A model generated the notes under the pieces. That model had not been told where the DNA came from, ran no database searches, and worked only from the letters and a program-made list of their open reading frames with translations. From Lasiosphaeria ovina (lineage: Eukaryota; Ascomycota; Sordariomycetes; Sordariales; Lasiosphaeriaceae), in NCBI GenBank assembly GCA_033439765.1, contig JAULSN010000009.1, positions 1,674,001-1,738,000 of the forward strand: a DNA stretch of 64,000 nucleotides, in the 5' to 3' direction. Shown here piece after piece: positions 1-11,360 of the stretch. A program made the translations under genes and the position numbers. Position 1 is the first letter of the stretch, and every line of letters starts with the position of its first letter.

Positions 1-2
1 AG

Positions 3-553
3 TGGTCGGACGCAATCAAGAAAGCACTAGTTTCAAGAGAACTCGTCTTGAAAATTAGCCGTCTCGCGACGGGCGCGACAAACGCTAGTGCAGACGCTAT
101 GGCACGGTTCCAAAGAGTAGATGATTATTACAAGGCGGTAGTACAGCGACTGCGTGCCGAGGAAGAGCAGGCTAGGATTTTGATGCAGTCGGTTATGACC
201 TGCAGAAAGGTTCGTCCGACACAGTGACAGCAAACAACAATCGCTAACAGAGACGCTAGAGCTTTTCAACAATCGATGACGAGGTCAAACACACAAACGG
301 AGCCATGGTGGGTATTGGTTTAAGCAACTCGGATGAGACTACGTGTAATACGTCGGGCTGTAAACGAAAGCGTGACGGGTCGCTATGCGAAGAGTCCGAT
401 CGTATCAAGAAACTCAACCTCTCTATCAACGGCTCTAACCGACACCCAGAGAATACTCTGTCTGTCGTGGAATCTACGCCGTCCGTACTTGAAGCTGTCG
501 CCAACTCCTCCACCTTGATCGGGATAGAGCTTGCCAATACAGAGAGAGATTGA
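3..553 (+). CDS. 3' end of an unrecognised gene (partial, at least two exons)
   Basis: The frame is open from base 3 without a start codon, so the gene begins outside the window. An intron is inferred at 210-259 (50 bp): GTTCGT donor, GCTAAC branch point at 243-248, TAG acceptor, phase 0. Joining the exons keeps one frame to the TGA ending at 553, giving about 166 visible residues. The first exon is charged and helical-looking, with a Tyr-Tyr-Lys and Glu-Glu-Glu-Gln stretch that could form a coiled coil. The second is Ser/Thr-rich with a basic KRKR cluster, possibly a nuclear localisation signal. I recognise no domain. The splice model is inferred from frame continuity only. Confidence 0.5.
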
Positions 554-2420
554 GCGAGAGCGGTGAAGGTGGGGTGGCAGTTAGGGGGCTCCAGCATCCG
601 GGGAAGCAACGGCTTTGGGGCAGCCAGTTCATTTTTGGTGCTCCCTTGGGCACGATCTGGGCGAGCTGGCTGGGATTCGGATTCCCCTTGCATGTAATTA
701 ATACAGGCTTGACAGAAAGGACTGGGCAACCGGCTTGCGATCAATCTCCCTTATTTATTACAACCTCAACCCGATGTCCGTCAAACTGTTGACGCGAAAA
801 ATTCTACCCATAGTACCCGCGGTACGTCCTCTAAACATGGATGTCCTCCCCGAGGAGTGCTGGGCGCGCTGGGGGCCACCTGGAGTTGCTGCAGACTGAC
901 AGCGGAGGGAGCCGAGAGTGCGCACAGCGGCCTCGGCGCGGACTGCCTGGAGGGACTCGCTCAGCGACAGGAGGGCGAATGGGCATCCACTCTAGAATAC
1001 AGCGGTAATAAGGGAAGTAGCAGCGGGGTAGCTCCAAAATAGATGGCAACCAATCAGGGCCAACCAGGCCATCCATCCGTCAGGCCCATGCCGTTGGCGG
1101 TCGTCGATATAAATGAAGAGTTGGGAGAATGAAGTTTGTGGCTCCGGCGCGCGAAGACTTTGCTTTGAGTTTGTCGGCAGGAGAAGGTCGGTCGGGGATC
1201 GAGACGGATAACTTTGAGGACGACGAACAATTTGAAGGGATGTTGGTATGTACCCCGCATTGTCGGGATTTCCTCTGGGGTCAGACGAACGTATCGTATC
1301 TTCAACCTGTGTTCAGGTCAGCGGCGGCCTCATTACAAGGCGGGTCTGTGGTTCCTTCAATCGGGGACAGACACTGAAGTAAACCACCCGCACCTCTTTG
1401 TGGCTTCGTGGGTCGGCATGGAGGCACTGAATAGTTGGCAGCGCAGGTGGGGAGGCAGGTTGGCAGCCAAGGTGGGCAGGCAACCTAGGTGGGAAAGGTT
1501 GGGGCAACAAGCAAAGGAGGGCAGGCTTGGCAGCGCAGGTGGAGAGGCAGGTTGGCAGCGCAGGTGGGGACGCAAAGGTGGGCAACGGTCAAAAGCGGAC
1601 TTCAAGCGGGGTTGTTTGCGGAAACCTCTCTGTGCCTTGTTCAGGTTTGGGTAGACTTCTGGTAGATTTTTGTGATTCGCGATTTAACTGTTGTTTTGTT
1701 TAGTTCGGCAGTTAGCAGTAGGTTAAGCAGGATTGAGGCTTTTATTCTTGCTAGTCGTGATGCATGTGATACACCTGAACGTGGTCAATTCCGTAACATG
1801 CAGTCGGCGAGCTCGGAAGACTGTGAAGTCCGTCATGTCAGAGATTCAGGGGCAACTTGGTGGTTAGGCCAGGTGTGCAACAACTTGTAAATATTAAAGC
1901 AGGTTTCCTGCCAGGTAGGTTTCTAGGTAGCTGATTCGACAAATAGACCAACGACCTTGTTTTCTTTCCGTGTCATCTTGAAGCCATTCCGAAATGCCTC
2001 GCAACCCCCTGGACCATTGGAAATGAATCCACCTCGCAGTTCGAATGGCAAGAATACCCGGCCAACAGGCCCCCAGTCCGTCATGCGGGCTACGATGGCC
2101 TCGAACGGGGCGGCTCGTCACACGCAACGAACTCTGGGCTCTACGGCAGTTCAACCGTCCGGAGGCACACGCTCGGGCGGTACGAGAAGCGGAGCGCGCA
2201 AGAGCGGCGAACGCGCATGCGGCGAAGGCACAGGACTCGCCGCCGGCTTCCGACCCTACAGCTTCATGCGGAGCCGTGGACGTGCCTCTGCCCTAGGTGC
2301 AGGCACTACTTGGAGCGCAGGCATTACCGGTTTTAACGGATCATTCTCGCGTAAGTAACCGTGGCCGCCGGCGCCGGCAACCCTCCTCCTTCCACGGGCC
2401 TGTCGGCGTTCACCGGCGTC
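554..2420. other. Gene-poor stretch
   Basis: Only short ORFs without recognisable domains. A strong donor-like GTAAGT at 2351 and an Ala/Arg-rich frame ending near 2296 could be an upstream exon of the Myb/SANT-like pseudogene that follows, but I cannot join them with confidence. A G-rich repeat tract lies inside this stretch (listed separately). Confidence 0.4.
1434..1590 (+). repeat. Degenerate G-rich tandem repeat
   Basis: About 25-bp units with the core TTGGCAGCGCAGGTGG recur near 1434, 1527 and 1552, with diverged units between (GGCAGCCAAGGTGGG, GGTGGGAAAGGTTGGGG). The + strand is rich in runs of two to four G separated by short spacers. No coding function is apparent. Confidence 0.7.
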
Positions 2421-3647
2421 ATGAATAGACGGAGCCGGGCGACCTGGACTGACGATGTGAAGCTCACGGTATTCCAATCGCCATGTGGCGCCGTAGACCT
2501 AGGTCTTCAGCCGAAAGGCACATCTAAACCACAGGTATACCACGATGCGGCTAATGAAGTCAAAGCTCAACACCAACTGGAAATAACCAAAAACCAGCTA
2601 AAATAGCTAAACTCCATCATGGAGGTTTAGCTCCGGCTGTGGGAAACGCTTGGCCGGCATTTCGGGGTCGCCTGGGACGAACTCATCAAGGTAGGCGTAT
2701 TTCCCCTCGTTTTTCCCATCAACTAACCCCCTCGGTAGTACAAAGGAGACATGAGGCAATTCCGGGGTGCCACCCTTCAATTCCTTAGCCACAGCGAGAA
2801 GTCGTGGGGGGATGTGCCAACGGCTGAAGGGGCCTCGGCTTCGTCAGTCACAAGCCTCCAGCCACCTAAGAAGCAGAGTGCCCTGGAAGACAACGACGAC
2901 GACGATGAGGCTTCCAGCCGAGATGCGAAGAGAATGAAGGACCCTCGGCAGGGCCTTGTGGATTGCATCCAAGCTCTGGTGCCGGCATTTGTTGCCCGTG
3001 GAAAGAAGCCTGAGCCCAAGGCGGACCCTGTGGAGTGGATGAAGCAGGCCATAACGATCCTTGAGGAAAATTGCTAACAGAAAGTCGGTCTTTCTTCCGC
3101 GAACGAGCTCTTCTGTCAATGGCTCGATGAGAGGAAGGCCATGCAGTTCGTCAAGATGGGGCCAAAATCAAGGATTCAGGTTATCCAGTTTGCCAGCAAG
3201 AAGGCTAAGGACGACGATAACTGGGCTTCCTATCGCTTGGACCCTCTTGAACTCGATGTCGAGAAAGAAATCCGGGAAATGGAAGAGCGGGAGGCGCGCG
3301 AAGAGTATGAAGAGATGTTGGAAGCAGATCGGCAGGCTGACATGGAGGCTCTGGCACGCGAGGAAGCCTATGAGGGTCGTCATGCTCGTGAGAAGGCGCA
3401 TGTTGAACCCCGAAGCCGAAGCGCTCGCGAGGGAAGCCTGCTGATGCGTTTTCGGTCGGCCACGCAAGGTCGGGAGCATGTGCGCGGTATGCAGTCTCGG
3501 GACTTCGTGCCGGCATACCGCGTGCGCCGCCGACGGCCTGCTTCAGCACCAGAGATGTACTGGGAAAGCGAGGGCGAAGGAGCCGTGATTATTTCACCGC
3601 CTGTGACGACGGACTCGGAGGATTATTTCGAGAGGATGGCTACGTAA
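2421..3647 (+). pseudogene. Myb/SANT-like DNA-binding protein, broken by three in-frame stops
   Basis: One frame runs from ATG 2421 to the TAA at 3645 but is interrupted by TAG at 2604, TAG at 2628 and TAA at 3075. The N-terminus has the layout of fungal Myb/SANT-like domains: RATWTDDV, then a helix ending KNQLK, then LWETLGRHFGVAWDE. An intron is likely at 2691-2738 (GTAGGC donor, CTAAC, TAG acceptor, phase 0), since joining its flanks keeps the frame. The middle is acidic (DNDDDDE) with KRMK. The C-terminal half is a long Glu/Arg-rich helix, probably coiled coil, followed by an Arg-rich patch. All three stops differ from a Gln codon by one C-to-T change. An alternative is a 97-bp intron from GTATAC at 2535 to TTTAG at 2630, which would remove the first two stops but also residues that look coding. 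The family call is moderate. Confidence 0.5.
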
Positions 3648-5393
3648 TGTTGTGTGTTTTCTTTGTCTCTCGCGCCTAGATTGCGTTGCTTTCCATCCAG
3701 TCAGCTGGGGACCTTCAGAATGTCAGGAAAAGACCTCAAATGCTTCACAGACGATAGATCGAATACACTGTTTTGTTTGAACAAGAAGATCATGAAAATA
3801 CCGAATTTGTGGATTCGAAGAAGGTTGACACTGGAAGAAACCCTCCCGAGTCGGATCCCGCACTAGCTACGCTTTACAAGATTCTCAGTCCGCCGGGCCA
3901 CGTTGGGGACATCCAAGGAACCTTCGACGGGCGAAGTCTCGTATATAGCACTGGCTCATCCGGGAAAACCCCCCATCATCTCCTTCTATACCAATAAGCC
4001 CGCTTCTGCTATGTCACCACATCCTTCTGTTGTAGCTAACAGCTGAGAATACATGATAGATATGGGTTCGTCATCGCCGTCGTCGGTATGCTCGACCTGA
4101 TTCTTCGAGTCAGGACAAAGCCAGCAGTTGAATCGATCTATCTTCGCCGTGGCAGCCTCACCTCGATCCAGCTTTGGCACGTACATTGTAGGGGGTCGTG
4201 GTCTTGGGTTCATCAGGCCCCAACGCTAAGTGCTGGCAAAACACATCGCCGTTGTGCACATCCATTTCGCAATAGACTGACTGCATCACTATCGCACGGC
4301 ATGGCAACCGCAGACTTTCCTCCATCTCGAAATTCACCACATCGACCGAAACGCCGCGGCTACTTAGCCCCACCACGGAGCAACTTCTTGAGTCTCCAGC
4401 ACACGCATTGAACACACCTACTTCGTACCACTGTCGCCAACGCCCTCGCCCACTAAAGGCTCGTTATTCTTCTCGTCCCTTCACCTTGACCTAGTGAGTG
4501 CAAACTCCTCCATCTTACTATCAGGTAAGCTTTCGTTCTTAACTCTTTCATGCTCGGGCGTAAGTCACGCCTATCCTGCAACTGCATCTGACATTAGGCA
4601 TCGGTACACAAACAGAAGTAAGACTCTTTGGTGACCCAAGTCCGCGCGTGATGCCGCAACCTCCCGCCTTGAGTTCCTCGACTCCGCCCTCGACCCCTCC
4701 CTCGACCGCCTCGAACTTGCCGAGCCCCCCTAAGTTCTGAGGCGGTGTTTCCACGAGAGCGACACCGGTGATGGCGAAGAGGCTTTGAAGGCAACTGACT
4801 CCGGCGCAGCAGGAAGATGTTAACGATGGGTAACTCTACGAGCTTCGGTCAACGGGAAAATTATGGTCGTTGTTGAGCGCTCACATAGGAGGGAGGGGTA
4901 AGCCCTCACGCTGCCGTCTTACTTGCAGCGAAGCTATCTAGATTAGGAAGGCGACTATGCCCGAAAGCCTGCCCCCGCCGCAGTCCGGTCCGCCTTGAGA
5001 AGCGCCCTTGCGGCTCTCGTGCCAGTCGGCCGATATTCGCGGGCGGCAGCAATGTTCAAGATACTTCGAGGAGGAGATACATCCACCGCAGGCTTTCTGC
5101 CACCGAACATGCCGAGTATATCGCCGACCGCTCGACTTCTCGGCGTTCGTCAGAAGAGAAGGCTAGGGTAAGGTCAGACGAGTTCGTTGCACATCCGTCA
5201 GGCCTCAGTGGCCCAGGTGATCGGAATGTCGTGGAGTGACTTGCTCTTAGTGAGATAGACCGACGTACTGTCACACCTTCGATGTGTTTACATACGTCTA
5301 TAAATCCATTTGCCTTTCGTCCGTCTGCACTACTCGGCTTGGCTAGTCAAAAGCTCAGAGTTGAAGGCTCAAAGCTGGCCTGATATTGTATCC
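3648..5393. other. Gene-free stretch
   Basis: I see only short ORFs with no recognisable motif and no consistent exon chain on either strand. An ORF at 3773-3997 could be a stray exon, but nothing around it supports a gene. Confidence 0.4.
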
Positions 5394-7530
5394 ATGTTCG
5401 ACTTCGAAGGAGACCTAGCGCCCATCGGGCAATCGACCGTTAGTCTGTTGGCTGCAACGTATCCACAGATTAGCTTACCTTGTGATGTCAATACTGAAGC
5501 CGTGGCTGCGGAGTGGGTTGCACCCTTCAGAGACTTCTCTCAAACTCGACATCTCTCCCCCCAACCTAGTGATATCTTCTTCGAAGAGTCTTACTGGCGA
5601 GACCACTTGTGCTTTTCCTGGGACTTTCACACTTGGCGTGGCCCTGAGGAAATGAGCTCCTTTCTGCAGAAACTCGGGCATGGGTGCCGATTCCGACGAG
5701 TATCCATCGACAACAGCGGCGATCCCGACAAGAGGCCTGCACTTGTGTCAGCTGACCACTATAGCAACATTCGAGGCGTTCAACTATACATCGATATCGA
5801 GACAATACCGGAACGGGGAAGGGCCTGGTGAGACTTCTCGATGAGGCCGAATCCCAAAGGTGGAAAGCATTCACCATCTATACGGGCCTCGTCGAACTCC
5901 GCGGTCATGCTAAAACGATAGGACGCAGACGACGATCAGGTCACATCCATAGCCTTCCTGGGACAGCCACTGAGTCTGATAGCTGGCAGAGAAGGAGAAC
6001 TGCGCAGAAGAACTTCGAGGGAGACTCGCAGCCCACCGTGCTCGTTATCGGTAAGATTATTCTGGCAACCACTGCTATGCTATAGATGCTCCCCGCGCTT
6101 CTCGCCAAAGTATCTCCTGGCAACCTCCATGGTAAAGGCCCTGGCAAAGTAGCTAACTGGAATTTTGCAGGGCCTGGCCAGGCCGGTCTTTCCGCGGGAG
6201 CACGCCTGACACCAATTGGGCGTCCCATGCTTGATCATAGATCAACATCCGAAAGTGGGTGACTGCTGGCGCACTCGCTACCTCCGACTTGTACTCCACG
6301 GCCCGGTTTGGTGTACGCTCTAGGATCCCTGTTGATCTAACCGTACAGTATGCTGATGCGGCCTAGACAGACAACCACATGCCCTATCTTCCCTTTCCGG
6401 TCAGTTGGCCGGTGTTTGCAGCTAAAGACCAGGTTGCAGAGTTCTTGGAGGCGTACGGCCAACTCATGGAACTGAATGTGTGGTCTTCGGCAACCCTGAA
6501 GCGCGCAAATTGCGACGGTAGCAGCTGGGAGGTGACAATCGAGCACCACTCGGAAGAAGGAGGCATCGAAGTGCGAACGCTGCGGACCCACCACATCATA
6601 CAGGCGACGGGAGTGAACGGTGAGCCCAAAATTCCCAGAATCGAAGGCCTGAGCGACTTCCGCGGACACATCTGCCACTCGTCTCAGTTCTCGAGTGCTG
6701 AGCCGGCGACCCCAACTAAACAAATAGTGGTAGTCGGGACCGGCGTTTCGGGGCACGACATCGCGCAGGACTTCTACGGACGCGGTCATCATGTGACGCT
6801 TGTCCAGCGAAGCCCGACATGCATCGACACGACCGCCTACGTCTACGGCCAGGGCCTGTATTCGGAAGATGGCCCGGCTGCCGAGGACGCGGACTTCCTC
6901 ACCCATAGTGTCCCGCTCCCACTGCTGAATAGACGGGAGATCGAGAAGACCGACCAACACATGATAGAAAACAAGGAACACTTCGAGGGACTAGAGAAAG
7001 CTGGCTTCAGAGTCGATAGAGGCCCAGACGGCGCCGGGTAAGTCTTCTGCGGCGACCAATGAGGAATTATATGCCACCTTGTCAGACTCACGGCTCATCC
7101 AGTCTTCACAGTAGAAAATTCAAGTTCCTCCAATACGCCGGCGGCTCCTACATCGACGTCGGCGCCTCCTAGCTGATCATCGGCGGCCACATCAAGGTCA
7201 AGCAAGGCGCCGTGGCCCGGATCAACCTGCACTCGCTGCTTCTGGACGACGGCACCAAGCTGCCGGCCGACGAGATCGTCTTCGCGACAGGGTACAGCAG
7301 CATGCTGGCGACGACGAGGAAGATCATAGGCGCCGACTTTACGCGTCAGCTGAAGGAGGTGTAGGACATCGATAAGGAGGGCGAGCTCCGGTCCATCTGG
7401 CGGCGCTCAGGCCAATCGGGCTACTGGCTTGCGGGTGAGCAACTTCGCCCTGTGCAGGTACTACTCTAAGATACTGGCGCCGCAGATCAAGGCCATCGAG
7501 GATGGAATCATGCGCTACGAGGACTTATAG
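5394..7530 (+). pseudogene. Flavin-containing monooxygenase (SnoaL-like N-terminus plus FAD/NADPH domains), decayed
   Basis: Most of a fungal FAD-dependent monooxygenase of the type with a SnoaL-like N-terminal domain can be read, but in several frames. 5394-5820 gives the N-terminal domain (WRDHLCFSWDF). A one-base shift near 5820 moves to VRLLDEAESQRWKAFT. An intron at 6051-6170 splits the Rossmann motif, read as VLVIG/GPGQAG. Another shift near 6230 precedes DCWRTRYLRLVLHGPVW. From 6379 the frame is open through LPFPVSWPVF and the second nucleotide-binding motif VVVGTGVSGHDIAQDFYG to an intron at 7038-7111. Beyond it TAG interrupts at 7170 (expected Gln) and 7362 (expected Trp), and a last shift near 7430 precedes CRYYSKILAPQIKAIEDG. 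At least three frameshifts and two stops make a working enzyme impossible. The family is clear from motif order; the original substrate is unknown. It is convergent with a dead homocitrate synthase 290 bp away. Confidence 0.8.
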
Positions 7531-7819
7531 AGGCGAGAATAGCCTGAAGGTGCCACCTAGCTCGAATGAGTGTATATCAATAATCAATCCCACGTTCCAT
7601 CAGAGTTATATATGATGATAGTGCTGAAGGCTGTATATCATCATAAGCTCTTAATTGCGAGCTCATTCGTGGACAGGCCTGTATATATCCTTTAAAACGA
7701 TATTTAGCGTGTAGACACAAAATGAGCGTCAGCATTTCACTTAAAATAAGGCTTCCAACGAGATCCCTGTGGAAGGACCATATTGCCGGTAATGACTTGG
7801 CTGCATAAAGACCGCATTC

Positions 7820-9121
7820 CTAGTAATGACTGTCTACGAAAGGGTCGTATTGCAAGTAATAACTATGTTGATGAGCCATCTCAATAAAACATATCACCAG
7901 CTTCTCGATTTCGCCCAGCATCTCGGCCCCGCCGGCCATATTCACTGCATATCCTTCCGGGGGAGCACAAAGTTGTTGAAGGGGGATTTCCACCCCGACA
8001 ATCTGAGCAACCAGGTTTTCAAGGTAGCCCAGCTTCTCAAGTTCGTACTTGCTCAAGCCGAACTTGCGGTCCGTTTGTATCACACAGGCCATGAGGCCGC
8101 CGAGAGGCGTGATGCCGTTTCGCTCGCCGATGCCGAGCACCGTTGTATTAAGGTGAGTAGCGCCAGCCTCAAGAGCGACTAAGGCGTTCGCGATGGCACA
8201 TCCCGTGTCATTGTGGAAGTGCGTCTCGATGTCGCAGCTAACGGACCTTGCGCGGCGCGTCGATCTTGTCATACACTTCCATCGGCGTGGCACCGCCCAC
8301 GGTGTCGGCGATGCCCACGCGGTCCGCGCCCAGCCGGTCAACGAGAGAGTAAAGTTTCAGGATCTCGGAGAAATCCGAGCGGAAGGAGTCCTCCCCGGAG
8401 AAGCGAATCTCAATGCCGTTCGACTGTGACGTATTCGATAACCTCCTGCGCCTTGGTAGCAATTTTTCGGCCATGTCCTTTCCGTGCGAATGCTTCATGA
8501 GCTGGGGAGAGGTGACAATGCACATATTGCTACGTTGGAGCCGTCAGTCGTGGGATATGTAGTTGAAACAAGGAAAAGAACGTACGTCCCATCCACGCCT
8601 GACTGAACTGCGATTCTCGCGTCGCTCATGTTGCACCGGATGTGGCACAGTATCCAACTCATTATTAGACAGGAGAGAAAATCAGTCTAAGCTTTAGCTC
8701 ACCTTGGCCCGCAGTCCGAGCTTGCAGATAATCTCGCAATCAGCTCTTGACTGCTCAGAAGCAGCGGGCGACGTCAACTCGATCTAATGATGACGTGAGC
8801 TACAGGCAGTACGTTTGAAACCCTCTACCCCTTGTCTCCACCGCTTGGGTTGGTAGTCTTGCGTAATCCACTCCAAAATCATCCAGGACCCGGGCGATTT
8901 GGATCTTCTGGGTCGTGTCGAAGTGGGCCGCAGAAAACTGCTCGCCCTCGCGCAGAGTGCTGTCGACGATTGTCGACGATGCTGAAGTTGGCCAGGCCGA
9001 CAAAGGAGGACACGGGAGTGGTATCGCTCGTCAGCGTCCCAATGCTAGAATCGTCCATGTGGTGCGAGCAAGACGAGGAGATATCCGTCAGGGAGCCTTC
9101 ATCAGCCCCGCTATGCTCCAT
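7820..9121 (-). pseudogene. Homocitrate synthase, frameshifted
   Basis: Read on the minus strand, this gives successive pieces of homocitrate synthase, the acetyl-CoA plus 2-oxoglutarate condensing enzyme that opens fungal lysine synthesis: STLREGEQF (8985-8930 region), DDFGVDY, then across a probable intron [66 protein letters not shown], the metal-binding HFHNDTG, and [15 protein letters not shown]. The pieces lie in different frames. One shift is caused by a 10-bp tandem duplication at 8961-8980 just before STLREGEQF. Two opposite single-base shifts flank about 8440-8485, and another lies near 8255. After QIVGVEIP the expected catalytic C-terminal segment FCAFTHKAGIHAK is not recognisable. 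One intron would use a GC donor (GCAAGA, near 8860). The first codon is uncertain. A lysine prototroph would need an intact copy elsewhere. Confidence 0.8.
8961..8980. repeat. Perfect 10-bp tandem duplication that frameshifts the homocitrate synthase pseudogene
   Basis: TGTCGACGAT occurs twice in direct succession. Removing one copy joins the upstream frame (LANFSIVD) to the conserved STLREGEQF without a shift. It therefore looks like an inactivating duplication. Confidence 0.85.
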
Positions 9122-9810
9122 ATTCCAGTTGAAAGACGTTGGCAGCAGTGGGCATTAGGGGATCTCAAAGCCATCGCCTTGCTTGAGTCCTGAACAAGAA
9201 GAGTAAGTAGACGGCTCGGGCCTAAAGGGACAAAAGAAGAAAGAGAGAGAGCGAGAAAAGGGGGGTAGGGGGGGGAGGTGAATTCCTACCATGAGAGCCA
9301 TTGTTGCTGCTGCTGGCACCATTCCCCATGGTATAGCTCGTATGGTGGCCGATGGGATGCAATGCGTCACCATGTATGGCTCGTGTGGTGGGAGATTGGG
9401 TTATTAGCTGTTGCCATGCCGTCTGTCGTAGCATTCGCGGAGAGTTGATTCGTTTATGTGGCCACCTGGGAGACTCTGATTCGGACCCCGCCTAAGGAAA
9501 AAATCCTAGGCTACTATTACGAGTCTAATTCCGGGCAGCGGGAGATAGCCTAACGCGTCAAAGTACAAGTTTCTTGCCAAGGCCATGAATTTCGTCAGTG
9601 GTCCAAATTCCGGGCCCTTTAGATATAGTACCATTATCTACCCTAAGGCTGCTTTTTCTTCCTCCTTTCTATCCACCGCCAGTAAGATCTACATATCCAT
9701 ATACGCCACTGGGTCGCACACCTCAGCACGAAGATTCTCAGCATGCCTAACTGTCAGAAAGAAGGGGTTCTGGGCCAGAACACCTTGGAGGTGTGGATAA
9801 AACTCGAAGG

Positions 9811-9837
9811 AGCTGAACTGACTACGTCAGTTCAGCT
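9811..9837. repeat. Perfect 12-bp inverted repeat with 3-base loop
   Basis: AGCTGAACTGAC, then TAC, then the exact reverse complement GTCAGTTCAGCT. A TA dinucleotide lies at the centre. This could be two abutting transposon terminal inverted repeats of the Tc1/mariner-pogo type (which duplicate TA), but no second element end was found in the window. Confidence 0.6.
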
Positions 9838-9890
9838 GGTGTGGACCACCATTTGCCACCTACTTTGCCACCATTCCCAAGTATAATAGA

Positions 9891-9990
9891 GGCTCTCTGG
9901 TGAATCCAGAGAGCCAGAGACAGGCGATACAATCAAGCAGTTGACACCCCTATCAACTCCACCGAATCCAGTGTGCAGCGCTTCTGACAA
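9891..9990 (+). repeat. Hairpin plus direct-repeat block, copy 1
   Basis: A perfect 10-bp stem (9891-9900 pairing with 9906-9915, loop TGAAT) is followed at 9924-9990 by a block starting CGATACAATCAAGCAGTTG. A diverged copy of the same arrangement lies at 10320-10427. Confidence 0.6.
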
Positions 9991-10319
9991 AACCCGAACT
10001 GCCATAAAGCTCCGCTGAGAAGCTCTAAGCCAGCCATCCGTTAACCTAAGCTACTCGATATAACGTATTTCTCCAAAGAGCGATGTTATGCACCCGAAAT
10101 ATCACTAGCATTCCTGGCAATACTAATACTGGACAATTCAGATAGGCAGATAGTTAGGCGAATGGGCTCAGTATTTAATGTCAGATAGAAAGGGTTTAGG
10201 GTCCCTGGCCATCTAATTAGCGAAGCTGGCTGGATGTCTGGTACTGCCAGAACGCCAGTGAGCCTCAGCCATCATGGTGACGAAGCCTGAATCCTACAGA
10301 AAAGGTCTATAAAGAAGAA

Positions 10320-10427
10320 GGTTCTTGCCAGAAGCCAGAACCGCAGGAGAGATCACACACGTAATACAATCAAGCAATTGCAACCCTATCAATTTCACCA
10401 AATCCGGTGTGCCGTGCTATCTAACAA
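10320..10427 (+). repeat. Hairpin plus direct-repeat block, copy 2
   Basis: An imperfect hairpin (GGTTCT 10320-10325 with AGAACC 10337-10342) precedes a block at 10361-10427 that matches copy 1 in AATACAATCAAGCA, CCCTATCAA and GGTGTGC, with many transition differences. The two copies are about 440 bp apart in the same orientation. Confidence 0.55.
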
Positions 10428-10632
10428 TGTGCTCCAATCTGATTCCCCAGTCTTCAATTTCAATCTCTCCAATCAGCTCAACGGGTTCTAGCTTAATGCT
10501 TCCGCTCAACCGTACATGAAGCCCTCGTTCCATACACCCCAGCCAACAATTGGAGTCACAGTAGTCATCATTGCAAGAGCTGTTGGCATTCTGTCGGCTG
10601 TTGGTACCGTGCAGATCTTCCAGCCGCTTAAA

Positions 10633-11360
10633 TCATCTATCGACAATACACGCTCCTTGACGATGGTGAAGCTCAAGCCCACGGGGTACGGGTCGCCGCC
10701 CTCTGGGATTTGATTGGATGGATTGAAAAGCCCGTCCCTTTCCAGGTACAGGTACCCAAAGTAAAGGAGTGGACGAGAAAGTCTCCAGCGCCGAGCATGA
10801 AGGCTCTGTGTTCAGCCCGTACCGCGCGGTCAAAGAGCCGACGTTGCTCTTTCATCAAAGAGGCTGGCTATCTTGTTCCTGACCCTTGATAAGACATTCA
10901 GACGCTTGTTGTTAAGTTGACCTGCATAGCCCGTTAGCCCACGTCTGTGTCGTTAGGCACCTATCTCGCATTCATGCATACTTGTTATCCACTCTGGCAG
11001 TTCGATACCATAGTTATTTTCAGGCCCAACTTGCCACTGAGAAATGAGAGGGGTCGCTTGCTTGTTTTTGAACAACCGCGGAGAGCCCCCAGAATTCCTC
11101 GATCATTTGCAGTTTCCACATGACCCATAGCATAGTATGGCGTTCTCGTCAAAGGCTCTCGCAGGTGGGATGAGTGATGCCCAGAGCCTTGCTTGGGCCA
11201 GGGGCTTGTCTCCGATATGCTGGCCGCACTTGTCGACGAGGCGCAGGAACCGGACAAGCACGTCCCACTCGACCTCGCTCGGTAGCACCCAAGTCTCGTT
11301 AACAGCCATCATTCTCAACAGTTCAAAGGCACGCTCATAGTCGACGGCATCCGGTCTCAT
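10633..11360 (-). pseudogene. Unrecognised gene remnant
   Basis: Two stretches on the minus strand look protein-coding. The upstream one (11360-11103) reads a helical, Leu/Trp-rich segment (YERAFELLRMMAVNETWVLP, then VRFLRLVDKCG) that faintly recalls fungal BTB-associated regions. The downstream one (10858-10633) reads EQRRLFDRAVRAEHRAFMLG, then changes frame into YLYLERDGLFNPSNQIPEGG. The frame change without a good intron suggests decay. I do not recognise the family, and the two pieces may not belong together. Confidence 0.25.

Larger units (their letters stand above)
9122..10632. other. Gene-free stretch with repeat debris
   Basis: The part near 9150-9430 may hold the promoter and 5' exons of the dead homocitrate synthase (minus strand, a pyrimidine-rich possible intron at 9190-9290). 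The rest contains a palindrome, two hairpins and a diverged direct repeat (listed separately) and looks like remains of small transposable elements. No transposase was recognised. Confidence 0.4.
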
